NCBI RefSeq assembly: GCF_051433195.1
Contig: NZ_JBHMFT010000002.1
Span: forward strand, 1-64,000
From: Falsiroseomonas sp051433195
GTDB lineage: Bacteria > Pseudomonadota > Alphaproteobacteria > Acetobacterales > Acetobacteraceae
Direction: 5' to 3'
DNA length: 64,000 nucleotides
Of this stretch, positions 27,549-36,784 are shown in pieces. Numbering within the stretch: position 1 is the first letter of the stretch; each line of letters begins with the position of its first letter. Made by a program: the position numbers and the translations under genes. Under the pieces are notes generated by a model. It searched no databases and was not told the DNA's origin. It saw only the letters and a program-made list of their open reading frames with translations.

Positions 27549-29081
27549 ATGCAGACCTCGCGACGCGGATTACTCGCCGCCGCAGCGGCCCTTCCCTTCC
27601 TGCCCGGGGCGAGCCCGGCATGGGCGCAGCGGAGCCCGGGCGTGCTGCGCTTCGGCCTGTCCTCCTTCCCGCCCAGCCTGCAGCCCTGGGCCAATACCGG
27701 CACCGCGGCGGCCACGGTGAAGCTGCTGATCCATCGCGGCCTGCTGTCCTACGCGCCGGACGGCAAGCTGCGCGGCGAACTGGCCGAATCCTGGTCGAAC
27801 GAGAACCCCACCACCTGGGTGTTCCGCCTGCGCGGCAACGCGCTGTTCCACAACGGCGAGCCGGTCACTGCGGCCGACGTGAAGTGGAACATCGAGCAGA
27901 TCGCGGGCGAACGCTCCACCGCCTACTACCGCGCGGAGATGCAGAACGTGGCCGCCGTGGAGACGCCGGATGCGCGCACCGTCCGCATCGTCACGAAGTC
28001 GCCCATCGCCACGCTGCCGAACTGGCTCGCCTCCTACCACATGATGATGGTGAACCCGCGCAGCCCGACCGGCGCCGGCGTGCTGCCGATCGGTGCCGGA
28101 CCCTTCACCATCACGGCGCAGGAACGCGGCACCTCCATCGATCTCGCCGCCTTCGACCGCTACTACAAGCCGGGCCAGCCGAAGCTGCGCGGCCTGCGCC
28201 TGATTGCCTATGCGGACGAGAATTTGCGGGTTTCCGCCATCCGCGCCGGCGACGTGGACCTGATCGAATACGTGCCCTGGCAGGCGATGGCGGCGATCGA
28301 GGCGGATGAGCGGCTGAAGCTGGACGCCACCAACGGCCCCTTCATGTATCTCAACTTCAACGCGACCCGGCCGCATCTCGGCGATGCGCGGGTGCGGCGC
28401 GCCATCGGCCACGCCATCAAGCGGGACGACATCGTGAAGGTCGCCTTCTTCGGTCGTGGCAGCGCGCTGGAGGGCCTGCCGATCGCGCCCGGCAGCGAGT
28501 TCTTCGACGAGACGCTGTCGAAGGGACAGGCCTACGACCCCGACAAGGCCAAGGCCCTGTTGCGGGAAGCCGGGCTGCCGAACGGCTTCAGCACCAGCCT
28601 GCTGTCCACCGCGCAATACGGCATGCACAAGGACACGGCGGAGGTGGTGCAGCAGCACCTCGCCGCCGTCGGCATCCAGGCGGAGCTGCGCCTGCCGGAT
28701 TGGGCGACGCGGGTGAACCTCGGCAATCGCGGGCAGTTCGACATCGCGGTGATGGGCACGGCCACCGACAACAACGATGCGGATGGCCTGAACAGCCTGA
28801 TCGACGGCTCACTCTCCCCCTCCTACGTCCGCAGCGCCGGGCTGCGCATCCCGAAGCTGGAGGAGCTGATGCGGGCCGGGCGCGCCGAGTTCGACACCGC
28901 GAAGCGGCGCGAGATCTACCTGGAGGCGCAGCGGGTGGCGCTGGCCGAGGCGCCGCTGGTCGGCCTCGCCTGGCGCAGCCAGGGCTATGCCATGTCGAAG
29001 TCGGTCACCGGCTTCCAGGCGATGCCCGGTGCGCTGAACTTCTTCAGCGGCATCACGCTGGAGGACACGGCTATCGCCTGA
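27549..29081 (+). CDS. ABC transporter solute-binding protein, family 5 (peptide/nickel type)
   Basis: A 510-residue periplasmic binding protein (SBP_bac_5) that would deliver peptides or related amides to an ABC permease. The N-terminus QTSRRGLLAAAAALPFLPG then ASPAWAQ is a signal peptide with a twin-arginine-like motif. ELAESWSNENPTTWVFRLRG and FHNGEPVTAADVKWNIEQI are the classic family-5 segments. GGGAGAA precedes the ATG. It is probably co-transcribed with hyuAB, but no permease or ATPase genes follow, so it must use a transporter encoded elsewhere. Its last 11 bases overlap the 3' end of the convergent betaine permease gene. Confidence 0.9.
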   Translation: MQTSRRGLLAAAAALPFLPGASPAWAQRSPGVLRFGLSSFPPSLQPWANTGTAAATVKLLIHRGLLSYAPDGKLRGELAESWSNENPTTWVFRLRGNALFHNGEPVTAADVKWNIEQIAGERSTAYYRAEMQNVAAVETPDARTVRIVTKSPIATLPNWLASYHMMMVNPRSPTGAGVLPIGAGPFTITAQERGTSIDLAAFDRYYKPGQPKLRGLRLIAYADENLRVSAIRAGDVDLIEYVPWQAMAAIEADERLKLDATNGPFMYLNFNATRPHLGDARVRRAIGHAIKRDDIVKVAFFGRGSALEGLPIAPGSEFFDETLSKGQAYDPDKAKALLREAGLPNGFSTSLLSTAQYGMHKDTAEVVQQHLAAVGIQAELRLPDWATRVNLGNRGQFDIAVMGTATDNNDADGLNSLIDGSLSPSYVRSAGLRIPKLEELMRAGRAEFDTAKRREIYLEAQRVALAEAPLVGLAWRSQGYAMSKSVTGFQAMPGALNFFSGITLEDTAIA

Positions 29082-29745
29082 CCACCGCCAGCAGAAGACC
29101 CTCCGCGGCGAAGGCGAGCGCCGCTGTCGCCGCGGCGCCCTGCAGCACCAGCAACTGGTTCTGGTTCTGCAGGCCGAGCACGATGGGCGTGCCGAGGGTG
29201 GAGGCGCCGGCCAGCGCCCCCACCGCGGCCGTCGCCACCGCCAGCACCAGCGCCACCCGAAGCCCGTCCAGAACCAATGGCCAGGCCAGCGGCAGTTCCA
29301 CCTCCCGCAACGCGCCCACCGGGGTGTAGCCGAGCGCCAGCGCCGCGAGCCGCGCATCCGGCGGCACCGCTTCCAGCGCCGCGACGGTGGCGCGCAGCAC
29401 CGGCATGATGCCGTACAGCAGCAGCGCCAGGATGGTCGGCCCCCAGCCGAAGCCGAAGGCCGGCACCGCCAGCGCCACCACCACCACGGGCGGCACCGCC
29501 TGGGCGCCGGCGGCCAGCGCATCCGCCGCCGGTCGCAGCGCCACCAGCGCCGGGCGCGTCACCAGGATGCCGAGCGCGAGGCCGATCAGCGCCGCCGGGA
29601 TCACCCCCGCCAGCGCCAGCCCGACATGGCCGAGCGCCAGCCCGGCCAGCCGCCCGGCCGGGAAACCGCCAAACCAGGCGGGCACCAGCGCCACCAGGGC
29701 CAGCAGGCCGGCCAGCAGCAGCGGTGCCGCGCGCAACCTTCTCAT
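29071..29745 (-). CDS. yehW: Osmoprotectant ABC transporter permease (YehW type)
   Basis: A 224-residue inner-membrane permease with about five or six TM segments. AAGAQAVPPVVVVALAVPAF and the cytoplasmic loop YTPVGALREVELPLAWPLVL (EAA-like) are typical of glycine-betaine/choline permeases of the OpuCB/YehW group. GTPIVLGLQNQNQLLVLQGA near the end is also characteristic. It is the last gene of a four-gene operon in the same order as E. coli yehZYXW, coupled to the ATPase gene by ATGA. Its 3' end overlaps the convergent binding-protein gene by 11 bases. Confidence 0.87.
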   Translation of the reverse strand: MRRLRAAPLLLAGLLALVALVPAWFGGFPAGRLAGLALGHVGLALAGVIPAALIGLALGILVTRPALVALRPAADALAAGAQAVPPVVVVALAVPAFGFGWGPTILALLLYGIMPVLRATVAALEAVPPDARLAALALGYTPVGALREVELPLAWPLVLDGLRVALVLAVATAAVGALAGASTLGTPIVLGLQNQNQLLVLQGAAATAALAFAAEGLLLAVVRR

Positions 29746-30656
29746 CGCCCTCGGGCCAGCACGGCGTCGAGCCGGATGGAGCCACCCTCCACCGCCAGCA
29801 CGTTCCGGCCGGTTTCCGCCATGCGGGACAGCGCATCGGCCAGCGTCGCGTCCGCCGGCAGCACCGGCGCGCCGGGTGGCGCCGGGGTCGGGTCGCGTGC
29901 CTCGGCGACCGAGAGCAGGGAAAGCCGCCGCAGGCCGGGCTGCGCGCCGCCCAGCAATTCGCGGGCGAAGGGCGCGGCATCGGGCGCGACCAGGGCCGCA
30001 GGCGGCCCATCCGCCTCCACCCGCCCGTCGCGCAGCACCACCACCTGCGTGGCCAGCTCCAGCGCCTCCTCCGGGTCGTGCGTCACCAGCACGATCGTCT
30101 TGCCGGTCTCCGCGTGGATGCGCCGAAGCTCCGCGCGCAGGTCGCGGCGGGTGAGGGGGTCCACCGCGCCGAAGGGCTCGTCCATCAGCAATATGTCGGG
30201 GTCCGCCGCCAGCGCCCGCGCCAGGCCGACGCGCTGCGCCTGGCCACCGGACAGCGCGCCGGGCAGGCGTTCGCCGAGCGAGGGGTCGAGCTGCACCAGC
30301 GCCAGCAATTCCTCGACCCGGGCCGCGATGCGCGCGCGGTCCCAGCCCAGCAGGCGCGGCACGGTGCCGATATTGGCGGCGACGCTGCGATGCGGGAACA
30401 GGCCGGTGGACTGCATGACATAGCCGATGGACCGCCGCAGCCGCGCCGGCTCCAGCCCCGCCACGTCCTGGCCGCGCACGCGGATGCGGCCGGCGCTCGG
30501 CTCCACCAGCCGGTTGACCAGCCGCATCAGCGTGGACTTGCCCGAGCCGGATGGCCCGACCAGCGCGCAGAGCACGCCGTCCGGCACGGTCAGGGTCACC
30601 TGGGACAGCGCATCGACCTCAGCGAAGCGCACCGCCACATCCTCGAACTGGATCAT
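29742..30656 (-). CDS. yehX: Osmoprotectant ABC transporter ATP-binding protein (YehX/OpuCA type)
   Basis: A 304-residue ATPase that powers the betaine importer. The Walker A GPSGSGKST spans residues 34-42. LSGGQAQRVGLARALA is the signature, ILLMDEPFGAVDP the Walker B, and LVTHDPEEAL the switch histidine. After residue 240 a short, partial CBS-like segment (LADALSRMAETGRNVLAVEG) remains; full CBS pairs in OpuCA/OpuA sense ionic strength, so this reduced tail may gate differently. ATGA overlaps join it to both permease genes. Confidence 0.92.
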   Translation of the reverse strand: MIQFEDVAVRFAEVDALSQVTLTVPDGVLCALVGPSGSGKSTLMRLVNRLVEPSAGRIRVRGQDVAGLEPARLRRSIGYVMQSTGLFPHRSVAANIGTVPRLLGWDRARIAARVEELLALVQLDPSLGERLPGALSGGQAQRVGLARALAADPDILLMDEPFGAVDPLTRRDLRAELRRIHAETGKTIVLVTHDPEEALELATQVVVLRDGRVEADGPPAALVAPDAAPFARELLGGAQPGLRRLSLLSVAEARDPTPAPPGAPVLPADATLADALSRMAETGRNVLAVEGGSIRLDAVLARGR

Positions 30657-31777
30657 GCGGGCGTCCCCAGGACTTGTTCGACGGATCGTGTCAGCGCATC
30701 CGCCACCAGTGCCAGCAGCACGATGGGCAGGGCGCCGAGCAGCATCAGGTCGGTCGCGAACTGCGCCAGCCCCTCGAAGACCAGCGCGCCCAGGCCGCCC
30801 GCCCCGACCAGCCCGCCCAGCGTCACCAGCCCGATCGCCTGCACCACGGCGACGCGCAGCCCGCCGGCGAACACCGGCAGCGCCAGCGGCAGGCGCACTT
30901 CCCGCGTGATGCCGCCTTCCGTCATGCCCATGGCACGGGCGGCGGCGACGGCGGCGGGGTTGGCGGAGACCAGACCGCCGAGCACCGCGCGCCACAGCGG
31001 CAGCGCCAGGTAGCCGGCCGTGGCGATGACCGCCGGCGCCGGGCCGATCGCACCCAGCCCCAGGCCGCGCAGCGCCGGGGCCAGCGCCAGCAGCGCCGCC
31101 AGCAGCGGGATCAGCGCGGCGAACAGCGCGATGGCCGGCACCACCTGGATCGCGCCGAGCACCGCCCCCACCGGACCGGCGGCGCCGGGGCGGCGGAAGC
31201 CGGCCCAGGCCAGCGGCACGGCGACCAGCAGCGCCAGCAGCAGCGCACCGCCGGCCAGCGCCACATGCCGCAGCAGCGCAGCATGCACGGCGTCCTGCCG
31301 CGCCCGGTATTCCACCATCAGGGACAAGGGTTCGAACACGCCGCCGAGCCACAGCACGGCCAGGCCGGCAGCGCCCGCAACGGCCAGCATGGCGCGGCCG
31401 GCGAAGGACAGCGCCGCGGCACGGGCGGCGGCGAGCGCCAATGCGGCGACCAGCGCCACCCAGAAACCTCCGCCAAGGCCGGCGCGCGCCGCCGGTGCCA
31501 TGCCCTCCAGGGCACGGCCCGCCGCACCGCCGGTGGCCCAGAGCAGCAGGATCGCCGCGGCCAGGGCCAGCATCGCGCCGATCAGCGAGGGGATACGCGG
31601 CCACACCGCCAGCGCCAGGGCCGCCAGCGCCACGGCCCCGGCCCAGCCGGTCGCCGAGACTCCGCCGAGCGGCACGCCCGGCAGCAGCCGGTTCGGCGCC
31701 ACCGTCAGCCAGGGCAGCAGCAGCCCGGCCAGGACCAGCAGCGCCAGCAGGCCGCGTCCCGCGACCGCCGCAGGCAT
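30653..31777 (-). CDS. yehY: Osmoprotectant ABC transporter permease (YehY type, long)
   Basis: A 374-residue permease with several extra N-terminal hydrophobic segments (residues about 1-150), as in YehY-type permeases, followed by the conserved transport domain. AIQVVPAIALFAALIPLL and AARAMGMTEGGITREVRLPL (the ATPase-docking loop) identify it. VTLGGLVGAGGLGALVFEGL is the typical C-terminal betaine-permease segment. The start shares one base with the binding-protein stop (TGATG). Two different permeases plus one ATPase and one binding protein make a complete importer. Confidence 0.88.
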   Translation of the reverse strand: MPAAVAGRGLLALLVLAGLLLPWLTVAPNRLLPGVPLGGVSATGWAGAVALAALALAVWPRIPSLIGAMLALAAAILLLWATGGAAGRALEGMAPAARAGLGGGFWVALVAALALAAARAAALSFAGRAMLAVAGAAGLAVLWLGGVFEPLSLMVEYRARQDAVHAALLRHVALAGGALLLALLVAVPLAWAGFRRPGAAGPVGAVLGAIQVVPAIALFAALIPLLAALLALAPALRGLGLGAIGPAPAVIATAGYLALPLWRAVLGGLVSANPAAVAAARAMGMTEGGITREVRLPLALPVFAGGLRVAVVQAIGLVTLGGLVGAGGLGALVFEGLAQFATDLMLLGALPIVLLALVADALTRSVEQVLGTPA

Positions 31778-32703
31778 CAGCCGCGCCGCAGGGTGCCGAA
31801 ATGCTCCCGCGCCACCGCCGCCGCGGTACGGCCCTCGACCGCCACCTTGCCGTTCAGTTCCTGCAGCTTCTCCAGCGTCAGGGAGGCGAAGACCGGCGCC
31901 AGCGCGTCCCGGATGCCCGGATGCGCCTCCAGCACCGCGGCGCGCACCACCGGGGCCGGCTCATAGACGATCTGCGCGCCCTTGGTGTCGCGCATCACCA
32001 CCAGGCTCAGCGCCGAGATCGCGCCGTCCGTGCCATAGACCATCGCCGCGTTGACGCCGGAGATGCCCTGCGCCGCCGCCCGCATGGTCACCGCCGTGTC
32101 GCCGCCCGGCAGCACCGTGATGCGGTCGCGCGGGAAGCTGAAGCCGTAGGTCCGCTCGAAGCTGCCGAGCGCCGCCGGGCTTTCCACGAATTCGGCCGAG
32201 GCCGCGAGGCGCAGCTTGCCGGCCGTGGTGGCGCGGGCGAAATCCTCCATCGTCGCCAGGCGTTCGGCGCGGGCCACGTCGCCGCGCACCGCGATGGCCC
32301 AGGTGTTGTTGGCCTCGGCGCGGGCCAGCCAGACCAGGTTGTTCGCCTCCCGGTCCAGCCGCGCGACCAGCTCATGCGCGCTGGGGCCGCTGCGCCAGGC
32401 GGGGTCATCCTCCCGCTGGAAGAAGAAGGCGCCGTTGCCGGTGTATTCGGGGTACAGGTCGACCTCGCCGGCCACCAGCGCGGTGCGCACGATGCGGGTC
32501 GGGCCGAGCGAGAGCCGCGCCTCGGTCGGGATGCGCGCCGCCTCCAGCGCCACCAGGATCAGGTTGCCGAGCAGCGCCCCTTCGGTGTCGATCTTGGAGG
32601 ACACCACCACCGGCCGCGCCGCGCCCTGGGCCCCCGCCCGGGTCGCCGCCAGCGCGAGGGGGATCGCCGCCAAGGCCCGCCGTCCAAACCTGCCTGCCGA
32701 CAT
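31777..32703 (-). CDS. osmF: Glycine-betaine-type solute-binding protein (OsmF/YehZ family)
   Basis: A 308-residue periplasmic binding protein and the first gene of the importer operon. The signal sequence FGRRALAAIPLALAATRAGA precedes VVVSSKIDTEGALLGNLILV, the QAT-family opening. GEVDLYPEYTGNGAFFF matches the OpuAC/OsmF ligand-binding core. The ATG at 32703 follows GGGAGGCAGGA; a longer in-frame start at 32832 would add 43 residues before the signal peptide and is rejected. Role in the family: uptake of betaine, choline or related osmoprotectants, often at low affinity or under stress. The exact ligand is unknown. Confidence 0.88.
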   Translation of the reverse strand: MSAGRFGRRALAAIPLALAATRAGAQGAARPVVVSSKIDTEGALLGNLILVALEAARIPTEARLSLGPTRIVRTALVAGEVDLYPEYTGNGAFFFQREDDPAWRSGPSAHELVARLDREANNLVWLARAEANNTWAIAVRGDVARAERLATMEDFARATTAGKLRLAASAEFVESPAALGSFERTYGFSFPRDRITVLPGGDTAVTMRAAAQGISGVNAAMVYGTDGAISALSLVVMRDTKGAQIVYEPAPVVRAAVLEAHPGIRDALAPVFASLTLEKLQELNGKVAVEGRTAAAVAREHFGTLRRG

Positions 32704-32989
32704 TCCTGCCTCCCGTTCCCGAAGCCGATCATCCACCCGACGGCAGCGTGCCACGCCGCCAACGGTTCCACGCGACCCTGCGCGATCTGGGGCCGCTTTG
32801 CATCCGCGCACCCCGCATGGACTCTTGTTCATCTACCTGCCAAACAGCCGGCCGCAAATCACGCCGGGCGACACAGGCCATGTCGCGGTCTATGGTGCCG
32901 CCCGTGGCGCACCGCGTGCAACAGTTGCGGCACGGCCCGCGTTGCCGGCCGGGCGCCCGTCAGGCCATTCGGCGCCGGAAGAGGATGAG

Positions 32990-33457
32990 ATGCCGATCAC
33001 CGATCTTCTGTCGGCCGAGGACATCGCCCTGGGTCAGGCCGCCGGCAACAAGCGCAGCCTGATCCAGGATCTGGCCGGACAGGCCGCCGGGCGCCTCGGC
33101 CGCCCGGTGGAGGAAGTGCGGGCGGCGCTGGAGGCGCGGGAGCAACTCGGCTCCACCGCACTCGGCCGCGGCGTCGCCCTGCCGCATGCCCGGCTGCCCG
33201 GGGACGATGCGCCGTTGCTGCTGGTGACGCGCCTGGCGCGCGCGATCGATTTCGAGGCGCGCGACGAGGAGCCGGTGGACCTGGTCTTCACCGTGCTGTG
33301 GCCGGAAGCCGATGCCGAGGGGTTCCTCCCGGCGCTGTCCGGCCTGTGCCGTTCGCTGCGCAATCCTCAGGTGCTGCAGCGCCTGCGCCAGGCCCGCGAG
33401 CCAACGGATGTGCTGGCGCTGCTGCGCCAGGCCGCGCCGGCGCAGATGCCCGAATGA
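32990..33457 (+). CDS. ptsN: PTS EIIA domain protein, nitrogen-regulatory (PtsN-like)
   Basis: A 155-residue EIIA of the fructose/mannitol type. The phospho-acceptor is His66 in GRGVALPHARLPG, and the N-terminus MPITDLLSAEDIALG resembles EIIA-Ntr. In proteobacteria PtsN is phosphorylated by PtsP/NPr and controls K+ transport and other processes by protein contact. Here it lies 13 bases upstream of the Mrp antiporter operon and is probably co-transcribed. GGAAGAGG precedes the ATG at 32990. No other PTS gene is nearby, so it is more likely a regulator of the antiporter or K+ balance than part of a sugar transporter. Confidence 0.85.
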   Translation: MPITDLLSAEDIALGQAAGNKRSLIQDLAGQAAGRLGRPVEEVRAALEAREQLGSTALGRGVALPHARLPGDDAPLLLVTRLARAIDFEARDEEPVDLVFTVLWPEADAEGFLPALSGLCRSLRNPQVLQRLRQAREPTDVLALLRQAAPAQMPE

Positions 33458-33470
33458 TGCCTGCGCGCTG

Positions 33471-36440
33471 ATGCCCGATGCGCTGCTGCTGATCACCGCC
33501 CTCGCGCTGCCCTTCCTCGGCGCGCTGGCCGCGGTGCTTCTGCCGATCAACGCCCGCGATGCCGCGGCCCGGCTGGCCGGGGCGGTGACGCTCGGTGCGC
33601 TGCTGCTGGTCTGGCTGGCCTGGCCGACGGTGGCCGGGGGCGGCGTGCTGCGGGCGGAACTGCCCTGGATGCCGACGCTGGGGCTGAACCTGTCGCTGCG
33701 GATGGACGGCTTTGCCTGGATGTTTGCCGGGCTTGTCACGGGCATCGGCTTCCTGGTGGTGCTGTACGCCCGCTACTACATGTCCGCCGAAGACCCGGTG
33801 CCGCGCTTCTTCGCCTTCCTGCTGGCCTTCATGGGGTCGATGCTGGGGCTGGTGCTGTCCGGCAACCTGGTGCAGCTGGTGTTCTTCTGGGAACTGACCA
33901 GCCTGTTCTCCTTCCTGCTGGTCGGATACTGGCACCACACCGCCGCGGCGCGGGACGGCGCGCGCATGGCGCTGACCGTCACGGCGAGCGGCGGGCTCGC
34001 CTTGTTCGCGGGCGTGCTGGTACTCGGCCATATCGTCGGCAGCTACGAGCTGGATGCGGTGCTGGCCGCCGGCGACCGCATCCGCGAGCACCCGCTGTAT
34101 CTCCCGGCGCTGGTGCTGGTGCTGCTCGGCACGCTGAGCAAAAGCGCGCAGTTCCCGTTCCATTTCTGGCTGCCGCACGCCATGGCGGCGCCGACGCCGG
34201 TGTCCGCCTACCTGCATTCGGCGACGCTGGTGAAGGCCGGCGTGTTCCTGATGGCGCGGCTGTGGCCGGTGATGGCGGGCACCGACGCCTGGTTCTGGAT
34301 GGTCGGCACCGCGGGCCTGGTGACGCTGCTGGTCGGCGCCTACATCGCCATCTTCCAGCACGACCTGAAGGGGCTGCTGGCCTATTCCACCATCAGCCAT
34401 CTCGGCCTGATCACGCTGCTGCTCGGCCTGAACAGCAGCCTCGCCATGGTGGCGGCGATCTTCCACATCATGAATCACGCGGCCTTCAAGGCCAGCCTGT
34501 TCATGGCCGCCGGCATCATCGACCACGAAACCGGCACGCGAGATATCCGCCGATTGTCCGGCCTCAACCGGTCCATGCCCTTCACCGCCCGGCTGGCGCT
34601 GGTGGCCGCCGCCGCCATGGCCGGCGTGCCGCTGCTGAACGGCTTCCTGTCGAAGGAGATGTTCTTCGCCGAGGCGCTGTCCGCCGACAGCCCGCTGCCC
34701 GTCGCCTTCGGCCTGCTGCCGCTGCTGGCCATGGTCGGCAGCGCCTTCGCCGTGACCTATTCGCTGCGCTTCATCCACGGGGCCTTCTTCGGCCCGGATC
34801 CCACGGACCTGCCGCAGAAGCCGCACGAGCCGCCGGCCTGGATGCGCTTCCCGGTGGAGATCCTGGTGCTGGCCTGCATCATGGTGGGCGTGCTGCCGGC
34901 CGCCACGGTCGGACCCTTCCTGGACGTGGCCGCAACCTCCGTGCTCGGCGCGGCGACGCCCCGCTACAGCCTCGCGGTCTGGCACGGCTTCAACCTGCCG
35001 CTGCTGATGAGCGTGATCGCGCTCGCCGCCGGCGTCGGCCTCTACCTGCTGCTGCAACGCTACCTGCTGACCGGGGCGGAGGGCGTGCCGCTGCTGCGGC
35101 GCTGGGAAGGACAGCGCATCTTCGAGCGGGTGATGGTCTTCCTGTCCTGGCGCCTGGCGCGCCGGCTGGAATCCTGGCTCGGCACAAGGCGCCTGCAGCC
35201 GCAGCTGCGCCTGCTGGTCGGCGTCTCCATCATCGCCGCGGCGCTGGCCGTGTATCTGCGCGGCCTGGCGCCGGGCAACCTGACGCCCTGGGCGGTGGAC
35301 CCGGTGATCGGGCTGGTCTGGCTGGTGGGCGCCGCCTGCGCCATCGGCGCCGCCTGGCAGGCGAAGTACCACCGGCTGGCCGCGCTGATCCTGCTTGGCG
35401 CCGTGGGCCTCGTGGTCTGCATCACCTATGTCTGGTTCTCCGCCCCCGACCTCGCCCTGACCCAGTTGCTGGTGGAGGTGGTGACGACGGTGCTGCTGCT
35501 GCTCGGCCTGCGCTGGCTGCCGAAGCGCCAGGCCGGTGCCACGGCGGGAACGCCGGAGGTGGTGACGCTGACGCGCCGCCTGCGCGACCTGGCCATCGCC
35601 ATTGGCGCCGGCGGCGGCATGGCGGTGCTGGCCTATGGTGTCATGACGCGCACGCCACCCGACCTGCTGGCCGAGCATTTCCTGGCGCGCGCCTATGCCG
35701 AGGGCGGCGGCACCAACGTCGTCAACGTCATCCTGGTGGATTTCCGCGGCTTCGATACGCTGGGCGAATTGGCCGTGCTCGGCGTGGTGGCGCTGTCCGT
35801 CTTCGCGCTGCTGCGCCGCTTCCGCCCGGCGCCGGACAGCATCGAGGTGCCGGAACAGCAGCGCGACCAGGATGCCGTCGACATCGCGCATCCCGACCGC
35901 CGGGCCGGCGACACGGCGTCCGACTGGCTGCTGGTGCCCGGCGTCGTCTCCCGCATGCTGTTCCCGGTGATCGGCGTGGTCGCGCTGTACCTGCTGCTGC
36001 GCGGGCACGACCAGCCGGGCGGCGGCTTCGCGGCCGGGCTGGTGATGTCCATCGCCTTCCTGCTGCAATACATGATCGGCGGCGCGCAATGGGTGGAGGA
36101 CCACCTGCGCGTGCTGCCGCTGCGCTGGATCGGCTTCGGGCTGCTGCTGGCGGGTGGCACCGGCGTGGTGCCGATGCTGCTCGGCTTCCCCTTCCTGACC
36201 ACCTACTTCGGCTATGCCGAGTTGCCGCTGATCGGCCGCATACCGACGGCAAGCGCGCTGATCTTCGACATCGGCGTGTTTGCCCTGGTGGTCGGTGCCA
36301 CCGTGCTGATGCTGATCGCCCTCGCCCACCAGTCCGTCCGCGGCCACCGTGCCGCCGCGCGGCCGGTGGCGGCGGCACCGCCGGCACCGCAGCCGCTGCG
36401 CCAGGCGGCCCCGGCCGGCGATGGCGTGGGGGGCGACTGA
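33471..36440 (+). CDS. mrpA: Mrp Na+/H+ antiporter, fused subunits A and B
   Basis: A 989-residue membrane protein, the main ion-translocating subunit of the Mrp (Mnh/Pha/Sha) complex, related to NuoL of complex I. SKSAQFPFHFWLPHAMAAPT (about residues 223-242) with HSATLVKAGVFL just after is the conserved proton-channel core. The C-terminal part from about residue 828 (RGHDQPGGGFAAGLVMSIAF) is the MnhB domain, so A and B are one polypeptide as in Pha-type operons of alphaproteobacteria. The start at 33471 is the first ATG after the ptsN stop. It exports Na+ (or K+) in exchange for protons at high pH or salt. The stop shares one base with the mrpC ATG. Confidence 0.95.
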   Translation: MPDALLLITALALPFLGALAAVLLPINARDAAARLAGAVTLGALLLVWLAWPTVAGGGVLRAELPWMPTLGLNLSLRMDGFAWMFAGLVTGIGFLVVLYARYYMSAEDPVPRFFAFLLAFMGSMLGLVLSGNLVQLVFFWELTSLFSFLLVGYWHHTAAARDGARMALTVTASGGLALFAGVLVLGHIVGSYELDAVLAAGDRIREHPLYLPALVLVLLGTLSKSAQFPFHFWLPHAMAAPTPVSAYLHSATLVKAGVFLMARLWPVMAGTDAWFWMVGTAGLVTLLVGAYIAIFQHDLKGLLAYSTISHLGLITLLLGLNSSLAMVAAIFHIMNHAAFKASLFMAAGIIDHETGTRDIRRLSGLNRSMPFTARLALVAAAAMAGVPLLNGFLSKEMFFAEALSADSPLPVAFGLLPLLAMVGSAFAVTYSLRFIHGAFFGPDPTDLPQKPHEPPAWMRFPVEILVLACIMVGVLPAATVGPFLDVAATSVLGAATPRYSLAVWHGFNLPLLMSVIALAAGVGLYLLLQRYLLTGAEGVPLLRRWEGQRIFERVMVFLSWRLARRLESWLGTRRLQPQLRLLVGVSIIAAALAVYLRGLAPGNLTPWAVDPVIGLVWLVGAACAIGAAWQAKYHRLAALILLGAVGLVVCITYVWFSAPDLALTQLLVEVVTTVLLLLGLRWLPKRQAGATAGTPEVVTLTRRLRDLAIAIGAGGGMAVLAYGVMTRTPPDLLAEHFLARAYAEGGGTNVVNVILVDFRGFDTLGELAVLGVVALSVFALLRRFRPAPDSIEVPEQQRDQDAVDIAHPDRRAGDTASDWLLVPGVVSRMLFPVIGVVALYLLLRGHDQPGGGFAAGLVMSIAFLLQYMIGGAQWVEDHLRVLPLRWIGFGLLLAGGTGVVPMLLGFPFLTTYFGYAELPLIGRIPTASALIFDIGVFALVVGATVLMLIALAHQSVRGHRAAARPVAAAPPAPQPLRQAAPAGDGVGGD

Positions 36441-36784
36441 TGGAACTCATCGTCTCCCTCGGAATCGGCGTGCTCACCGGCTCCGGCGTCTGGCTGCTGC
36501 TGCGGCCGCGCACCTTCCAGGTCATCATGGGGCTGTCGCTGCTGTCCTACGCCGTGAACCTGTTCATCTTCTCCACCGGCGGGCTGCGCAGCGGCGCGGC
36601 GCCGATCCTGCCGCCGGGCGGCACCGGCACCCTGGCGCAGCACGCGGACCCGCTGCCGCAGGCGCTGGTGCTGACCGCCATCGTCATCAGCTTCGCCACC
36701 ACGGCGCTGTTCCTGGTGCTGCTGCTGGCCTCCCGCGGCCTGACCGGCACGGACCATGTCGATGGGCGGGAGCAGGATCGCTGA
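36440..36784 (+). CDS. mrpC: Mrp antiporter subunit C (NuoK-like)
   Basis: A 114-residue membrane protein with three TM helices, homologous to NuoK. LRPRTFQVIMGLSLLSYAVN and ALVLTAIVISFATTALFLVL are the family segments, including the conserved intramembrane region before the last helix. It is required for assembly of the Mrp complex. One-base overlaps (TGATG) couple it to mrpA upstream and mrpD downstream. Confidence 0.93.
   Translation: MELIVSLGIGVLTGSGVWLLLRPRTFQVIMGLSLLSYAVNLFIFSTGGLRSGAAPILPPGGTGTLAQHADPLPQALVLTAIVISFATTALFLVLLLASRGLTGTDHVDGREQDR

Noticed and set aside
33288..36347. 1019-residue minus-strand open frame opposite mrpA
   Set aside because: The product is extremely Gln/His/Arg-rich, typical of antisense reading of GC-rich membrane-protein codons.
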